Source: Propionibacterium cyclohexanicum (GTDB lineage: Bacteria > Actinomycetota > Actinomycetes > Propionibacteriales > Propionibacteriaceae). Taken from it: DNA of 64,000 nt. Positions within the stretch are counted from its first letter, which is position 1; each line of letters opens with the position of its first letter. The stretch spans positions 40,298 through 104,297 of the forward strand of contig NZ_FOGZ01000009.1 in assembly GCF_900111365.1 (NCBI RefSeq). Direction: 5' to 3'. Below, in pieces: positions 46,244-55,194 of the stretch. The position numbers and the translations under genes were made by a program. The notes below the pieces were generated by a model that saw nothing but the letters and a program-made list of their open reading frames with translations, made no database searches and was not told the origin of the DNA.

Positions 46244-47089
46244 TCAGGACCGGCCGGTAGGGCTCTGCGGATCGGTGGGGGCGATCGCGTCGAGGGACCA
46301 CGGGAGCAGCGGTATACCGATCAGCCACAGGAACACGCCCGCAGGTATCAGGCAGGTGGCGAGCACATTGAGAGCGGCGAGATGCACGCCGGCGAACCCG
46401 CAGGCGATCGTGACAATGAGCGCCACGACGGCCGCACCGACCCAGAGCGTGGCGCGACGGCGGGCTACTGGGCGGGCGGCAAGCCTGAGTCCCAGCCAGC
46501 TGAAGCCGAAGACCACGACAATGAAGCCGACAGCCACGGCGGCGATCGGTCCGGGCGCGTTGGTGGGATGCGGAATCAATCCCAGCGCCAGAGCGGAGAA
46601 GGCCAGCAACGTACCGAGCACGATGAATGCGCTACCGGCTCGTCCCAGGCTCTCGGCGTAGCGGGAAACCTGGCCGGTGCCGTGCCCCACGCGCCGGGCC
46701 TTGGCGCTGATCCGCAGCAGCGCTGCGTAGTCGAACCGCATCTCGTCGTGCCTGAGTCCCGCCTGCTCGCAGAACTGCACGACATCCTCGTGGCGGTATA
46801 CGACGACATCGGCGGGCACGTTGGTGAGCCAGACGTGAGCGCGGCCGTCGAGGCAGCGCAGGAGAATGCCGCGGTACTCCGTGTCCACGCCATCTGGGGT
46901 GGTCACCTGAGTGCGATACTCCGTGAGGAGGCCGATCTGCTCGCGCGCATCGCCGATCGAGAACACGAGATCGTCTAGGCCGTCCATCCCAACGGTGAGC
47001 TGGCCTGCGGCAGTGGTCAACCTCGGACCGCAGCCCGTCACCGGGTCGAGATGCGCAATCTGGACGGGTCCTGATTCCTGAGTGACCAT
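46244..47089 (-). CDS. Membrane protein of unknown function
   Basis: 281 residues: a soluble N-terminal region of about 150 residues, with TVGMDGLDDLVFSIGD and RAHVWLTNVPADVVVYR, then four hydrophobic helices (about 158-178, 185-205, 220-240, 248-268). I do not recognise the family. ATG 47089 is chosen for its AAGGAG four bases before. Lies 107 bases upstream of the amine oxidase on the same strand. Confidence 0.65.
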   Translation of the reverse strand: MVTQESGPVQIAHLDPVTGCGPRLTTAAGQLTVGMDGLDDLVFSIGDAREQIGLLTEYRTQVTTPDGVDTEYRGILLRCLDGRAHVWLTNVPADVVVYRHEDVVQFCEQAGLRHDEMRFDYAALLRISAKARRVGHGTGQVSRYAESLGRAGSAFIVLGTLLAFSALALGLIPHPTNAPGPIAAVAVGFIVVVFGFSWLGLRLAARPVARRRATLWVGAAVVALIVTIACGFAGVHLAALNVLATCLIPAGVFLWLIGIPLLPWSLDAIAPTDPQSPTGRS

Positions 47090-47160
47090 GCTTCTCCTTC
47101 GCCCGATGGGCACCGGGCCAGCGACTGACGCGGGTGAGCGACTCCTGACCGGCAGGACAA

Positions 47161-47236
47161 TGGAGCCGTCTTCGGGAATCGAACCCGAGACCTACGCTTT
47201 ACGAGAGCGTCGCTCTACCGACTGAGCTAAGACGGC
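47161..47236 (-). tRNA. tRNA-Thr (anticodon CGU)
   Basis: A full cloverleaf on the minus strand: acceptor GCCGTCT/AGACGGC, D-arm GCTC/GAGC, anticodon stem ACGCT/AGCGT around CTCGTAA (anticodon CGT), five-base variable loop, T-arm TCGGG/CCCGA with TTCGATT. Discriminator T and CCA are encoded (47161-47164). It reads ACG threonine codons. No integrase or repeat marks it as an attachment site. Confidence 0.96.
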
Positions 47237-47315
47237 ATGCCGTTGGGCAGCGGGTTCACTATACCGGTCACCCTGCTGCGCGGCGAATTGTGCCCAGAAC
47301 CACCGAGCCGGGGTC

Positions 47316-48593
47316 TCACAGCCCGTTGTCGAGCTTGCTCTTGGCCCGCGAGCGGCGCATCCCGGCATCAAGAGACCATCCGCCGGCGCCGACGAACAGC
47401 AGGGCCCAGCCGATACCCACCAGGAGCAGGTCGATGTCGCCGGAGAAACCCGCCTGCCCGGCACGGAAGGGGTTGAAGGCACCCCACTTGACGAAGACGA
47501 GCGAGACAACAGCGAGTGCGGCCATCACGAAGCCGGCCACCCGTGTGCCGAAGCCGAACAAGACCATGAGTGCCACGAGCAGCAACAGGCCCGCGAAGCC
47601 CCAGGAGACCAGATTGGCCTGCGGGACACCGATCCGGGCGACCGTGTCGATCACGGGCTGACGCTGCGTGAGTGCCTGGAACCCGTATACGCCGACCAGA
47701 GCCGCAGTGACCAGCCGCAGCACGAACAAGCCGACCGAACCGGCGAACCGGTCGGTGGTGGGCTTGGGGATCGTAGGGGCCACGACATCCGCTTGCTGCT
47801 CCTCGGGATGCACGGTCCCCAGCCGCCGATCACGTTCGGCTCTCTCGCGAGCCCGTTGTTCGGCCTCGCGCTGTTCGGCCTCGCGCTGGCCCGCCTCGCG
47901 CTGTTGCGCCTCGGGGCGGGCGACCTCCTGCTCCGCAGGCCCCGGAAGGGGCCGGGTCTGCTCGGGCCCCGGAAGGGGCCGGGTCTGCTCGGACCTCGCA
48001 GTCGCCTGTACCCGCTCGCCCTCCTGGACGGCGCTGGCAGCCGTCACCTGGCCCTGGGCTGGCTCCGCGGCGTCCTCATCTCGGACCTGAGCCTGCGGGC
48101 CCACCGGCTCATTGAAGCTCACACTGTGCGCTGCACGGCGCGGAGTACCGGAAATGTGCGGCGCATCGGGGCGGTCATAGGATCCGTGCCCCAGCTGGTG
48201 AGCGCCGGGCCATCCAAGGGGGCCGCCGGCATCGCTCGGCTGGCCGTGCGAGGGGCCGCCATGACGCTCGGGTGTCGAGAAGGCAGAGGGTTGTGTCGGC
48301 GGGGTCGGCGCCGGTTCCCCTGGTGCGAAGTCACGGGGCGAGGCCTGTGGCGCGCTGGGTTGTGATGCGGGCATCGGCACGTCAGGGCTACGCTGCGCAG
48401 CGGTCGCAGGCCCGGACGGAGCCTGATCGACGGGAGCCTGGACGATGGAAGGCGCCTGCACGGGATGTGCCGAGTCCCTGACCGCTTCTGGAATCGACTG
48501 CTGAGGTATCGATTGCTGGGATGATGCCTCATCGGCGTCCACAGGGCTGCTCGGGGAGTCGTACAAGCTCTCGGTTCTGTCAGTCGTACTCAC
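47316..48593 (-). CDS. DoxX-family membrane protein with long disordered N-terminus
   Basis: 425 residues. The first 280 are low-complexity Pro/Gln/Ser/Ala, then a charged repeat region (two EQTRPLPGP copies and Gln-Arg-Glu-Ala repeats, probably coiled coil). The C-terminal 135 residues are a DoxX domain with four helices (GLFVLRLVTAALVGVYGFQAL, LVSWGFAGLLLLVALMVLFG, VAGFVMAALAVVSLVF and DIDLLLVGIGWALLFVGAG). GTG at 48593 is preferred over an ATG two codons earlier because AAAGGA is then seven bases away. Function unknown. Confidence 0.75.
   Translation of the reverse strand: MSTTDRTESLYDSPSSPVDADEASSQQSIPQQSIPEAVRDSAHPVQAPSIVQAPVDQAPSGPATAAQRSPDVPMPASQPSAPQASPRDFAPGEPAPTPPTQPSAFSTPERHGGPSHGQPSDAGGPLGWPGAHQLGHGSYDRPDAPHISGTPRRAAHSVSFNEPVGPQAQVRDEDAAEPAQGQVTAASAVQEGERVQATARSEQTRPLPGPEQTRPLPGPAEQEVARPEAQQREAGQREAEQREAEQRARERAERDRRLGTVHPEEQQADVVAPTIPKPTTDRFAGSVGLFVLRLVTAALVGVYGFQALTQRQPVIDTVARIGVPQANLVSWGFAGLLLLVALMVLFGFGTRVAGFVMAALAVVSLVFVKWGAFNPFRAGQAGFSGDIDLLLVGIGWALLFVGAGGWSLDAGMRRSRAKSKLDNGL
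47938..47991. repeat. 27-bp tandem duplication inside the DoxX gene
   Basis: Two identical 27-bp units (47938-47964, 47965-47991), in frame, encoding nine residues twice (EQTRPLPGP). Confidence 0.9.
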
Positions 48594-48727
48594 AGGCATG
48601 TCCTTTCGAAGTGCGGCCATCGAGTGGCCATGGCTCCACAACCGCCATCTTTCCTGTTCGAGCGCGCCGCCAACAGCACTGACACACCGATCGGGCTGAT
48701 CCTATGCCGGAGTCGGGCCCCAGTTCA

Positions 48728-49996
48728 TCACCCCAGCCCCGCCAGCTGGATGAGCAATGACTCCATTGCGAGCAGCGGGGGCACATTCGATTCGAGAGCG
48801 GCGCGGCATTCGAGGATCGCGTCCAGGCAGCGGACCGTCTGCTCCGGTGTGGACGACCGGGCCGCCCGAGCGACCTCCTCGCGCATGTCGGCATTGATCA
48901 GTCCGACCACTCGCACGCGCCGACCATCGAGCCCCAGCTCGCGCCATCCGGTGGCCGAGTGCAGGTCGGTGGGGTCGACGCCATGGCATTGCACGGCAAG
49001 CACGTCCCGATACCAGGTAGTCAGCTCGGTGAGGCAGCGGTCGACGGCGTCGCGGCGTAATCGCTTGCCACGGGCTTTCTGCTGGTCCTCCATGTCCTTG
49101 AGGGCAGCCCCTGCGTTGCGGGGCCGTGCCCCCTTGGTCCGCATGCCGAGCGCGTCCTCGAGCGCGGTGCGCTCCTTCGCGTCGAGTTCGCCGCTGATCC
49201 GGGCAGCCTCCTGCTCGGCCTGGTCCACGAGCTCGGCAGCAAGCTGGAGACAGGAACCCAGGCTCGACAGCCTGCTCGGCACCTGCAGAACCCGATGCCG
49301 GTCGTTGCGGGCCGCCTCGCTGCGCGCCAGCACCCTGGCTCGCCCGATGTGCCCCTGGGCCGCTCGTGCGGCGTACTGGGCCATCGCCGGATCGATGTGA
49401 TCGCGCTCCACGAGCAGGCTCACCACGTCCTCGTCGCGAGGAGTGCGCAGGCCCAGCTGACGACAACGGGAGCGGATTGTCACCACCACATCGTCGGGCG
49501 CAGGAGCGCACAGAATCCACACCGTGCGCACCGGCGGCTCCTCGATGCTCTTGAGCAGCGCGTCGGCGCCTCTGTCGGTGATGCGGTCCGCATCCTCGAC
49601 GACGATCACCTGCCAGCGTCCGAGTGTGGGGCTCATGGCGGCCTTGCGCACCAGATCCCTGACCTCGTCGACTCCGATGGACAGCATCTCGGTGCGCACG
49701 AGGGTGACATCGGGGTGGGCACCCGACAAGCTGGTCCGGCAATCCGTGCAGCTGCCGCAGCCGCCTCGGGCACACTGCAGGGCCGCCGCGAAGGCCTTGG
49801 CGGCGTTGCTGCGCCCCGACCCCGGCGGCCCGGTGACGAGCCAGGCGTGGGTCATCGAGTGCGCATCGCCCGCGACGGCGCGCCGCAGTGTGGCGACAGC
49901 CGGCTGCTGGCCGACCAGCTCGCGCCACACACCGGCCAGCGGCTCACCGGGACCGGCCCCCTGCACCGGAGCAAGGCCGCTCGTCTGCGCTGTCAT
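48728..49996 (-). CDS. holB: DNA polymerase III subunit delta prime
   Basis: Clamp-loader subunit, 422 residues. AAA+ fold with a degenerate P-loop GPPGSGRSNAAKAFA, normal for delta prime, a zinc-module Cys set in CARGGCGSCTDC, VDEVRDLVRKAAMSPTLG, VIVVEDADRITDRGADALLKSIEEPP and the SRC motif in IRSRCRQLGL. The C-terminal half is alpha-helical and basic. ATG at 49996 follows GGAGGGAG; the TTG 10 codons earlier overlaps tmk. The 134 bases beyond its stop, up to the DoxX gene, hold nothing I recognise. Confidence 0.93.
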   Translation of the reverse strand: MTAQTSGLAPVQGAGPGEPLAGVWRELVGQQPAVATLRRAVAGDAHSMTHAWLVTGPPGSGRSNAAKAFAAALQCARGGCGSCTDCRTSLSGAHPDVTLVRTEMLSIGVDEVRDLVRKAAMSPTLGRWQVIVVEDADRITDRGADALLKSIEEPPVRTVWILCAPAPDDVVVTIRSRCRQLGLRTPRDEDVVSLLVERDHIDPAMAQYAARAAQGHIGRARVLARSEAARNDRHRVLQVPSRLSSLGSCLQLAAELVDQAEQEAARISGELDAKERTALEDALGMRTKGARPRNAGAALKDMEDQQKARGKRLRRDAVDRCLTELTTWYRDVLAVQCHGVDPTDLHSATGWRELGLDGRRVRVVGLINADMREEVARAARSSTPEQTVRCLDAILECRAALESNVPPLLAMESLLIQLAGLG

Positions 49997-50022
49997 CGCC
50001 GGCTCCCTCCGGACGGGAAATG

Positions 50023-50730
50023 TCAACTCTCGGAGCCACCGGCTCCGGGAGCAATACTGCCAGCTTGGTGTGACACATCGGCCGGGCCGCAGCCCAGGCC
50101 GGGCACGCCCAGGCGTCCCAGGGCGGCACGGATGTCCGCGGCGGTCTCCTCCTTGGGCCTTCGCCCCGCCAGCACGAGATAGGACTGCGGATCTTCGGCA
50201 GCCAGATCGAGGAAGCCCTGCCTGACGCGGGCATGGAATGCGCTGTCCTCGGCTTCGAGCCGATCCTTGGCCTGCTTGTCGGCGAGCGCCTCACGTGGGT
50301 CCACGTCGAGCAATACCGTGAGATCCGGGCGCAGGCCTTCCGTTGCCCACTGTCCCAGCCCGCGGATATCGTCGACATCAAGCACCCTTCCGGCTCCCTG
50401 GTAGGCAATCATCGAGTCGAGATAGCGGTCGCAGATCACCACAGCGCCGCGCCGCAGTGCCGGAAGCACCACGTCGTGGAGATGTTGGGCCTTGTCCGCC
50501 GCGTACATCAGGGCTTCGGCGCGTGGCGCGACGAAGCCGGTGGCCGGGTCGAGGAGCAGCTCGCGGATGCGTTCGCCAAGCCGGCTTCCGCCTGGCTCTC
50601 GGGTGACCAGATGGTCGACGCCGGCCTTGGACAGGGCCTGGGCGGCAAGCTGTACGTGGGTCGACTTCCCCACGCCGTCACCGCCCTCGAAGACGACGAA
50701 CCAGCCGGGATGCCCAGTCGTGGAAGTCAT
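50023..50730 (-). CDS. tmk: Thymidylate kinase
   Basis: Phosphorylates dTMP to dTDP. 235 residues with the P-loop FEGGDGVGKST, VTREPGGSRLGERIRELLL, the DR-Y motif CDRYLDSMIAYQGAGR and a lid KDRLEAED. The last 25 residues are a Gly-rich extension. ATG at 50730 overlaps the upstream gene's stop (ATGA). holB follows 26 bases on. Confidence 0.94.
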   Translation of the reverse strand: MTSTTGHPGWFVVFEGGDGVGKSTHVQLAAQALSKAGVDHLVTREPGGSRLGERIRELLLDPATGFVAPRAEALMYAADKAQHLHDVVLPALRRGAVVICDRYLDSMIAYQGAGRVLDVDDIRGLGQWATEGLRPDLTVLLDVDPREALADKQAKDRLEAEDSAFHARVRQGFLDLAAEDPQSYLVLAGRRPKEETAADIRAALGRLGVPGLGCGPADVSHQAGSIAPGAGGSES

Positions 50731-52100
50731 CGGTGCCTGGTGTCCTCTCTCGTCAGGCTCCTGGCGAGCTGGGACCGCCGGTGGGCCCACTGCTCACGGA
50801 ACCGCTCGCGCCCAGCCTGCCCCGCGCCGAAGCTTCGTTCCACCGCCTGCCCCAATCCGAAGGCCTCCTGTGGGCTGAGCTGAGCAAGCCGGGCAGGTGA
50901 GGGCTCGGGGCTGCCCGGCGCCGCACAGGCCAGCAGAGCGACGATCTTTGCCAGGGCCCGCAGCGTTCGCGCGCCGTGCGGAAGGAAGGCATGAGCCAGC
51001 TCGGCGCGCGACAAGGCGATACGGGCGCTGTCCAGCGCAACGATCCAGTCCTGTGCACCTCCTTGCTCGGACAGCGCCCGGGCGGCGGACGCATCGAGTC
51101 GCTCCACCGACTGCCGTACCCGCTGGCCCAGCAGCGCCGAGGCCCTCGTGGCAGGGTCCATCTCGACTGGAGCATGCAGAGATGCCTGGTCGAGCGCGTC
51201 GGCCAGCCTCTGGAAGTCACCGCGAAAGTCCACCTCGCCAACGCCCAGGCCGAGCAGGGTCTTGCTCACCGCCAGCTGCGCGGCGCGCCAGTCCTCCACG
51301 AGTACGCCGCGCAGTCCGAGCAGCGCGGCCCGAAGACTCGTGAGCGCTTCCACGAGCGGGGTGGTGGTGGCGACGACTCCGCTGCGCACGGTGAGTGCAG
51401 CCACCAGCAATGCGTGCAGGTGACTGGCGAACAGGGCCTCGACGAACTGCGCGAGCGTTGCCTCCTCGGGTGCGTCCTTCGGCGCGGCGGGCAGCGGTGC
51501 GGCCTTCTCGAGGCAGGAGAACAGCTCGGACAGCGCAGCGATCGGCGTGGCGCCAGCGGCCTCGAGCCCAGCGACCAGGCCCTGCCGGCGTGCCGGCCCC
51601 AGACCAGTGGTGTCCAGCGTCATCTCCCGCACCCGGCTGGCGCTCTCTCCCTCTCGCCTCAGCGTGATCCGGTCATCGAGGATTCGCGCCAGGCACTGTC
51701 CGTCGAGGTCTTGAAGTACATAGCGGCTGCGGAGCCTGACGATCCGGGTCCTCGGCGACAGCGCGGCCCCTCGCACGAACGGGCGCACCATCTCCGCCAC
51801 TTCGTCGGGCATCTCGGCATCCGAGCTGAGGCTGGCAGACCTCTCAGCAGGGATCCACGGCTGCCAGCCGGCCGCCCACACGAACCATCCGACCCTCGCA
51901 TCCGCGGTGGTACAGGCGAATCTCACGCCGCAGCGTCGTAGCCGCTCGTCAGGGGTGTCGAGAAGTTCGACGCTCAGCTGCCGGGGCACCCCCTCGTCCT
52001 TGCAGACGAGCTGTCCGAAAGACGGGCTGCCAGCCGGGGCTATGGGCATCTCGACATGCCACGGCATCGCGAAGTACCCGGTCACCGGCTGCTTTGCCAT
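50727..52100 (-). CDS. CYTH/CHAD-like domain protein
   Basis: 457 residues, no membrane helix. Residues about 100-165 have the CYTH-like pattern: RTRIVRLRSRYVLQDLDGQCLARILDDRITLRREG (in parts) then SRVREMTLDTTGLG. The C-terminal 260 residues are Arg-rich helices with the spacing of a CHAD domain, but the usual histidines are sparse. CYTH domains bind triphosphate and CHAD binds polyphosphate; here both are divergent, so this is a structural guess. GAGGAG precedes the ATG. It sits between topA and tmk, coupled to tmk. Confidence 0.5.
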   Translation of the reverse strand: MAKQPVTGYFAMPWHVEMPIAPAGSPSFGQLVCKDEGVPRQLSVELLDTPDERLRRCGVRFACTTADARVGWFVWAAGWQPWIPAERSASLSSDAEMPDEVAEMVRPFVRGAALSPRTRIVRLRSRYVLQDLDGQCLARILDDRITLRREGESASRVREMTLDTTGLGPARRQGLVAGLEAAGATPIAALSELFSCLEKAAPLPAAPKDAPEEATLAQFVEALFASHLHALLVAALTVRSGVVATTTPLVEALTSLRAALLGLRGVLVEDWRAAQLAVSKTLLGLGVGEVDFRGDFQRLADALDQASLHAPVEMDPATRASALLGQRVRQSVERLDASAARALSEQGGAQDWIVALDSARIALSRAELAHAFLPHGARTLRALAKIVALLACAAPGSPEPSPARLAQLSPQEAFGLGQAVERSFGAGQAGRERFREQWAHRRSQLARSLTREDTRHR

Positions 52101-52147
52101 GTCTGCTCCTCGAGTGTCAGTGCCAGAGGTGGACGCCGTGCGGAGGC

Positions 52148-54973
52148 CTAGTCGCTCCCGCTCGCGGCTGTCGAGGCGGCACCGGCGGCGGTGCGCTTCG
52201 TAGCCACCTTCGTAGCAGTGCTCTTCTTCGTGGTGCTCTTCGTAGCAACGCTCGTCTTCGCGGTGCCCTTCTTTGTGGTGCTCTTCTTTGCAGTGCCCTT
52301 GGTGGCAGCGGTCGTAGCGGCGCCGGACTTCTTCGCCGTGGCGGGGGTGCGCCGCGCGCTCCGCCGGGCAGGTGCTGGTCCCTTGGCACGCTTCTCGGCG
52401 AGCAGTTCGGCGGCCCTCTCCATGGTCATCTGCTCGACGGAGTCGGTCTTGCGCAGGGTGGCGTTCGTCTCGCCATCGGTGACATAGGGGCCGAACCGGC
52501 CGTCCTTCACCACGACAGGCTTGCCAGTGGACGGGTCCTCGCCGAGCTCGCGCAAGGGTGCAGCGGCCTGGCGTCCGCGCTTCTTGGGCTGGGCGAACAG
52601 CTCCTGGGCCTGCTCGTAGCTGACGGTGAAGATCTCGGCCTCCGCACCCAGCGAACGGGTGTCATTGCCTTTCTTCAGATAGGGGCCGTAGCGCCCGTTC
52701 TGGGCAGTGATCTGATCCTCACCCTCACCTCCGACCACCCGCGGCAGCGCCAAGAGCTTGAGGGCATCGTCCAGGCTCACCGTGGCGGGGTCCATTGTCC
52801 GCAATAGGCTCGCAGTGCGCGGCTTGTGCTTCTTCGTCGGCGGCTCGTCCTCGGGGAAGACCTCGGTGACATAGGGGCCATAGCGCCCGGCACGTACCGC
52901 GATGGCCAGATGGCTGTCGGGATCCAGACCCAGTTCGCGTTCGTCCGTCCCGGAGTGCGCCAGCAGCTCGCGGGCGACGTCGACGGTCAGCTCGTCGGGG
53001 GGAAGGTCCTCGGGGACGTTCGCCCGATGCTCCTGCTCGTCCTCGACATAGGTGCCATAGCGCCCTACTCGCACGCAGATGCCCGAGTCGAGATCCCCCA
53101 GCGGGAAGGTGGACAACGCCTTGGCGTCGATATCACCCAGCGAATTGACGAGCTCGTGCAGGCCCTCGTGCCCATCGGCGTCCGGCTGCCCGAAGTAGAA
53201 GGACTGCAGCACCTGCAGCCGGTCGGCGCCGCCGCGGGCGATCTGATCGAGCCGCTCCTCCAGCTCGGCGGTGAAGTCGTAGTTCACCAGCGATGTGAAG
53301 TGCGTCTCGAGCAGCCGGGTGACCGCGAAGGCCAGCCAGGTCGGCACCAGCGCAGTGCCCTTCTTGAAGACGTAGTCGCGGCTGGTGATGGTGCGGATGA
53401 TCGAGGCGTAGGTGGACGGCCGGCCGATGTCAAGCTCTTCGAGCTTGGCCACCAGGCTGGGCTCGGTGAAACGGGCCGGGGGCTTGGTGCGATGCCCGTC
53501 GGGGTTGAGCGCGGCGACCTGCAAGGCCTGCTCGGGTGCCAGCCGCGGCAGACGGGTGGAACTCTCCCCCGGCTCGTCGGTGGATTCCACGTAGGCTCGC
53601 AGGAAGCCCGGGAAGGTGATGGTACGCCCCGATGCGCTGAATTGCGCGGTGCGCACCGGCTCTGCGGTGAGACCGTCGAGGGCGACTCGGCGGGCCGTGG
53701 TGGCCTCGATGCGGATGCTGGCCTGCTCGCCGCGGGCGTCGGCCATCTGGGAGGCCACGGTGCGCTGCCAGATCAGCTCGTAGAGCCGGAACTTCTCGTG
53801 TGCCAGGCCGGTCTGCGCTGGGGTGCGGAAATGCTCACCTGCGGGGCGGATGGCTTCGTGGGCCTCCTGGGCGTTCTTCACCTTGCTCGTGTAGATGCGC
53901 GGCTCGGCGGGCAGGTAGTCAGCTCCGTAGAGCCGGCCCACGGCGTCTCGCGCTGCAGCGATGGCCTGATCGGACAGCGTCACGGAGTCGGTCCGCATAT
54001 AGGTGATGAAGCCGTCCTCGTAGAGCTCCTGAGCCACCCTCATCGTGCGATCCGTGGTGAACCCGAGCTTGCGACCGGCCTCCTGCTGCAAGGTGGTGGT
54101 CCGGAAGGGCGCCGCCGGGCGGCGGCTGTAGGGCTTGGAGTCCACGGTGTTGACGACGAAGGCGGCGGATTCCAGCGCGGCAGCCAAAGCTCTGGCGGCC
54201 GCCTCGCCGAGGACGATGACGTCCTGCTTGGTCTCGCCCTTGGCATCGAAACTGGCGCCCTGGGCGATGCGCTGGCCGTCGAGGCTGACCAGCCGGGCTC
54301 CGAACTGGCGCGGATCGGCCTTCTCGCCGGCGTCCAGGATGGCCTCGATGTCCCAGTAGTCGGCTGCCCGGAAGGCCATTCGCTCACGTTCGCGGTCGAC
54401 CACGAGGCGAGTGGCAACGGACTGGACACGACCGGCCGAGAGCCGGGGCATGACCTTCTTCCACAGCACAGGGCTCACTTCATAGCCATAGAGCCGGTCG
54501 AGGATGCGCCGGGTCTCCTGGGCCTTCACGAGGTCCTCATCCAAGGCGCGCGGATGCTCGACGGCCTCACGGATCGCCTGGGGGGTGATCTCGTGGAAGA
54601 CCATCCGCTTGACCGGAATCTTCGGCTTGAGTTCCTGGAGCAGATGCCAGGCGATGGCCTCGCCCTCGCGGTCGCCGTCAGTGGCGAGGAAGAGCTCGTC
54701 GGCGTCCTTGAGATCCGCCTTCAGCTGCCGGATGGTGGCCTTCTTGTCGGCACTCACGACGTAGATCGGGGAGAAATCAGCATCGACATCGATCCCTGTC
54801 CGAGCCCAGCCCTGACCCTTGTACTTCGCCGGGATCTCCGAGGCGCTGGTCGGCAGGTCACGTACGTGACCGCGGCTCGACTCCACGGTGTATCCGGCGC
54901 CGAGATAGCCGGCGATCTTCGTCGCCTTCGTCGGTGACTCGACGATGACGAGTCGGCGCGGAGTGTGTACCAC
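52148..54973 (-). CDS. topA: DNA topoisomerase I
   Basis: Type IA enzyme that relaxes negative supercoils. 941 residues: TOPRIM domain (RRLVIVESPTKATKIAGYLG; FLATDGDREGEAIAWHLL), the catalytic tyrosine in GFITYMRTDSV, then C-terminal repeats each with GRYGPYV/GRFGPYV blocks in place of zinc fingers, as in actinobacteria. The final 60 residues are Lys/Thr/Ala-rich, built from imperfect TKKST-like repeats, and probably bind DNA. GTG at 54973 with AAGGA five bases before. CYTH/CHAD gene follows after 47 bases. Confidence 0.97.
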   Translation of the reverse strand: MVHTPRRLVIVESPTKATKIAGYLGAGYTVESSRGHVRDLPTSASEIPAKYKGQGWARTGIDVDADFSPIYVVSADKKATIRQLKADLKDADELFLATDGDREGEAIAWHLLQELKPKIPVKRMVFHEITPQAIREAVEHPRALDEDLVKAQETRRILDRLYGYEVSPVLWKKVMPRLSAGRVQSVATRLVVDRERERMAFRAADYWDIEAILDAGEKADPRQFGARLVSLDGQRIAQGASFDAKGETKQDVIVLGEAAARALAAALESAAFVVNTVDSKPYSRRPAAPFRTTTLQQEAGRKLGFTTDRTMRVAQELYEDGFITYMRTDSVTLSDQAIAAARDAVGRLYGADYLPAEPRIYTSKVKNAQEAHEAIRPAGEHFRTPAQTGLAHEKFRLYELIWQRTVASQMADARGEQASIRIEATTARRVALDGLTAEPVRTAQFSASGRTITFPGFLRAYVESTDEPGESSTRLPRLAPEQALQVAALNPDGHRTKPPARFTEPSLVAKLEELDIGRPSTYASIIRTITSRDYVFKKGTALVPTWLAFAVTRLLETHFTSLVNYDFTAELEERLDQIARGGADRLQVLQSFYFGQPDADGHEGLHELVNSLGDIDAKALSTFPLGDLDSGICVRVGRYGTYVEDEQEHRANVPEDLPPDELTVDVARELLAHSGTDERELGLDPDSHLAIAVRAGRYGPYVTEVFPEDEPPTKKHKPRTASLLRTMDPATVSLDDALKLLALPRVVGGEGEDQITAQNGRYGPYLKKGNDTRSLGAEAEIFTVSYEQAQELFAQPKKRGRQAAAPLRELGEDPSTGKPVVVKDGRFGPYVTDGETNATLRKTDSVEQMTMERAAELLAEKRAKGPAPARRSARRTPATAKKSGAATTAATKGTAKKSTTKKGTAKTSVATKSTTKKSTATKVATKRTAAGAASTAASGSD

Positions 54974-55194
54974 GGTTGTCCTTCGATGGGTTGGAGCTGC
55001 GCATTGTGGATGGTAGAGCTGCTGCGGTCTGGCCGTCGGCCGATCCGGGTATCGGGTCTGCCTCGCCCGGTCGCCCAGATGCTAGCGCCCCGTGCCATGC
55101 GTCCGGCCGGTGCGCCGTTGGCCGATCAGCGCCCCACGCTAGCGCATTGGCGGGAGAACTCATCCGCGCGGGGATCCAACTGGCGGCAGGACGC

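Noticed and set aside
47161..47236. tRNA-Thr as an integration site for a genomic island
   Set aside because: No integrase, no duplicated tRNA end and ordinary genes on both sides.
49810..49860. Mutated Walker A in HolB as a sign of decay
   Set aside because: Delta prime subunits commonly lack a functional P-loop; the rest of the protein is intact.
52826..54937. 703-codon plus-strand frame opposite topA
   Set aside because: High-GC shadow of topA with no motif or start signal.
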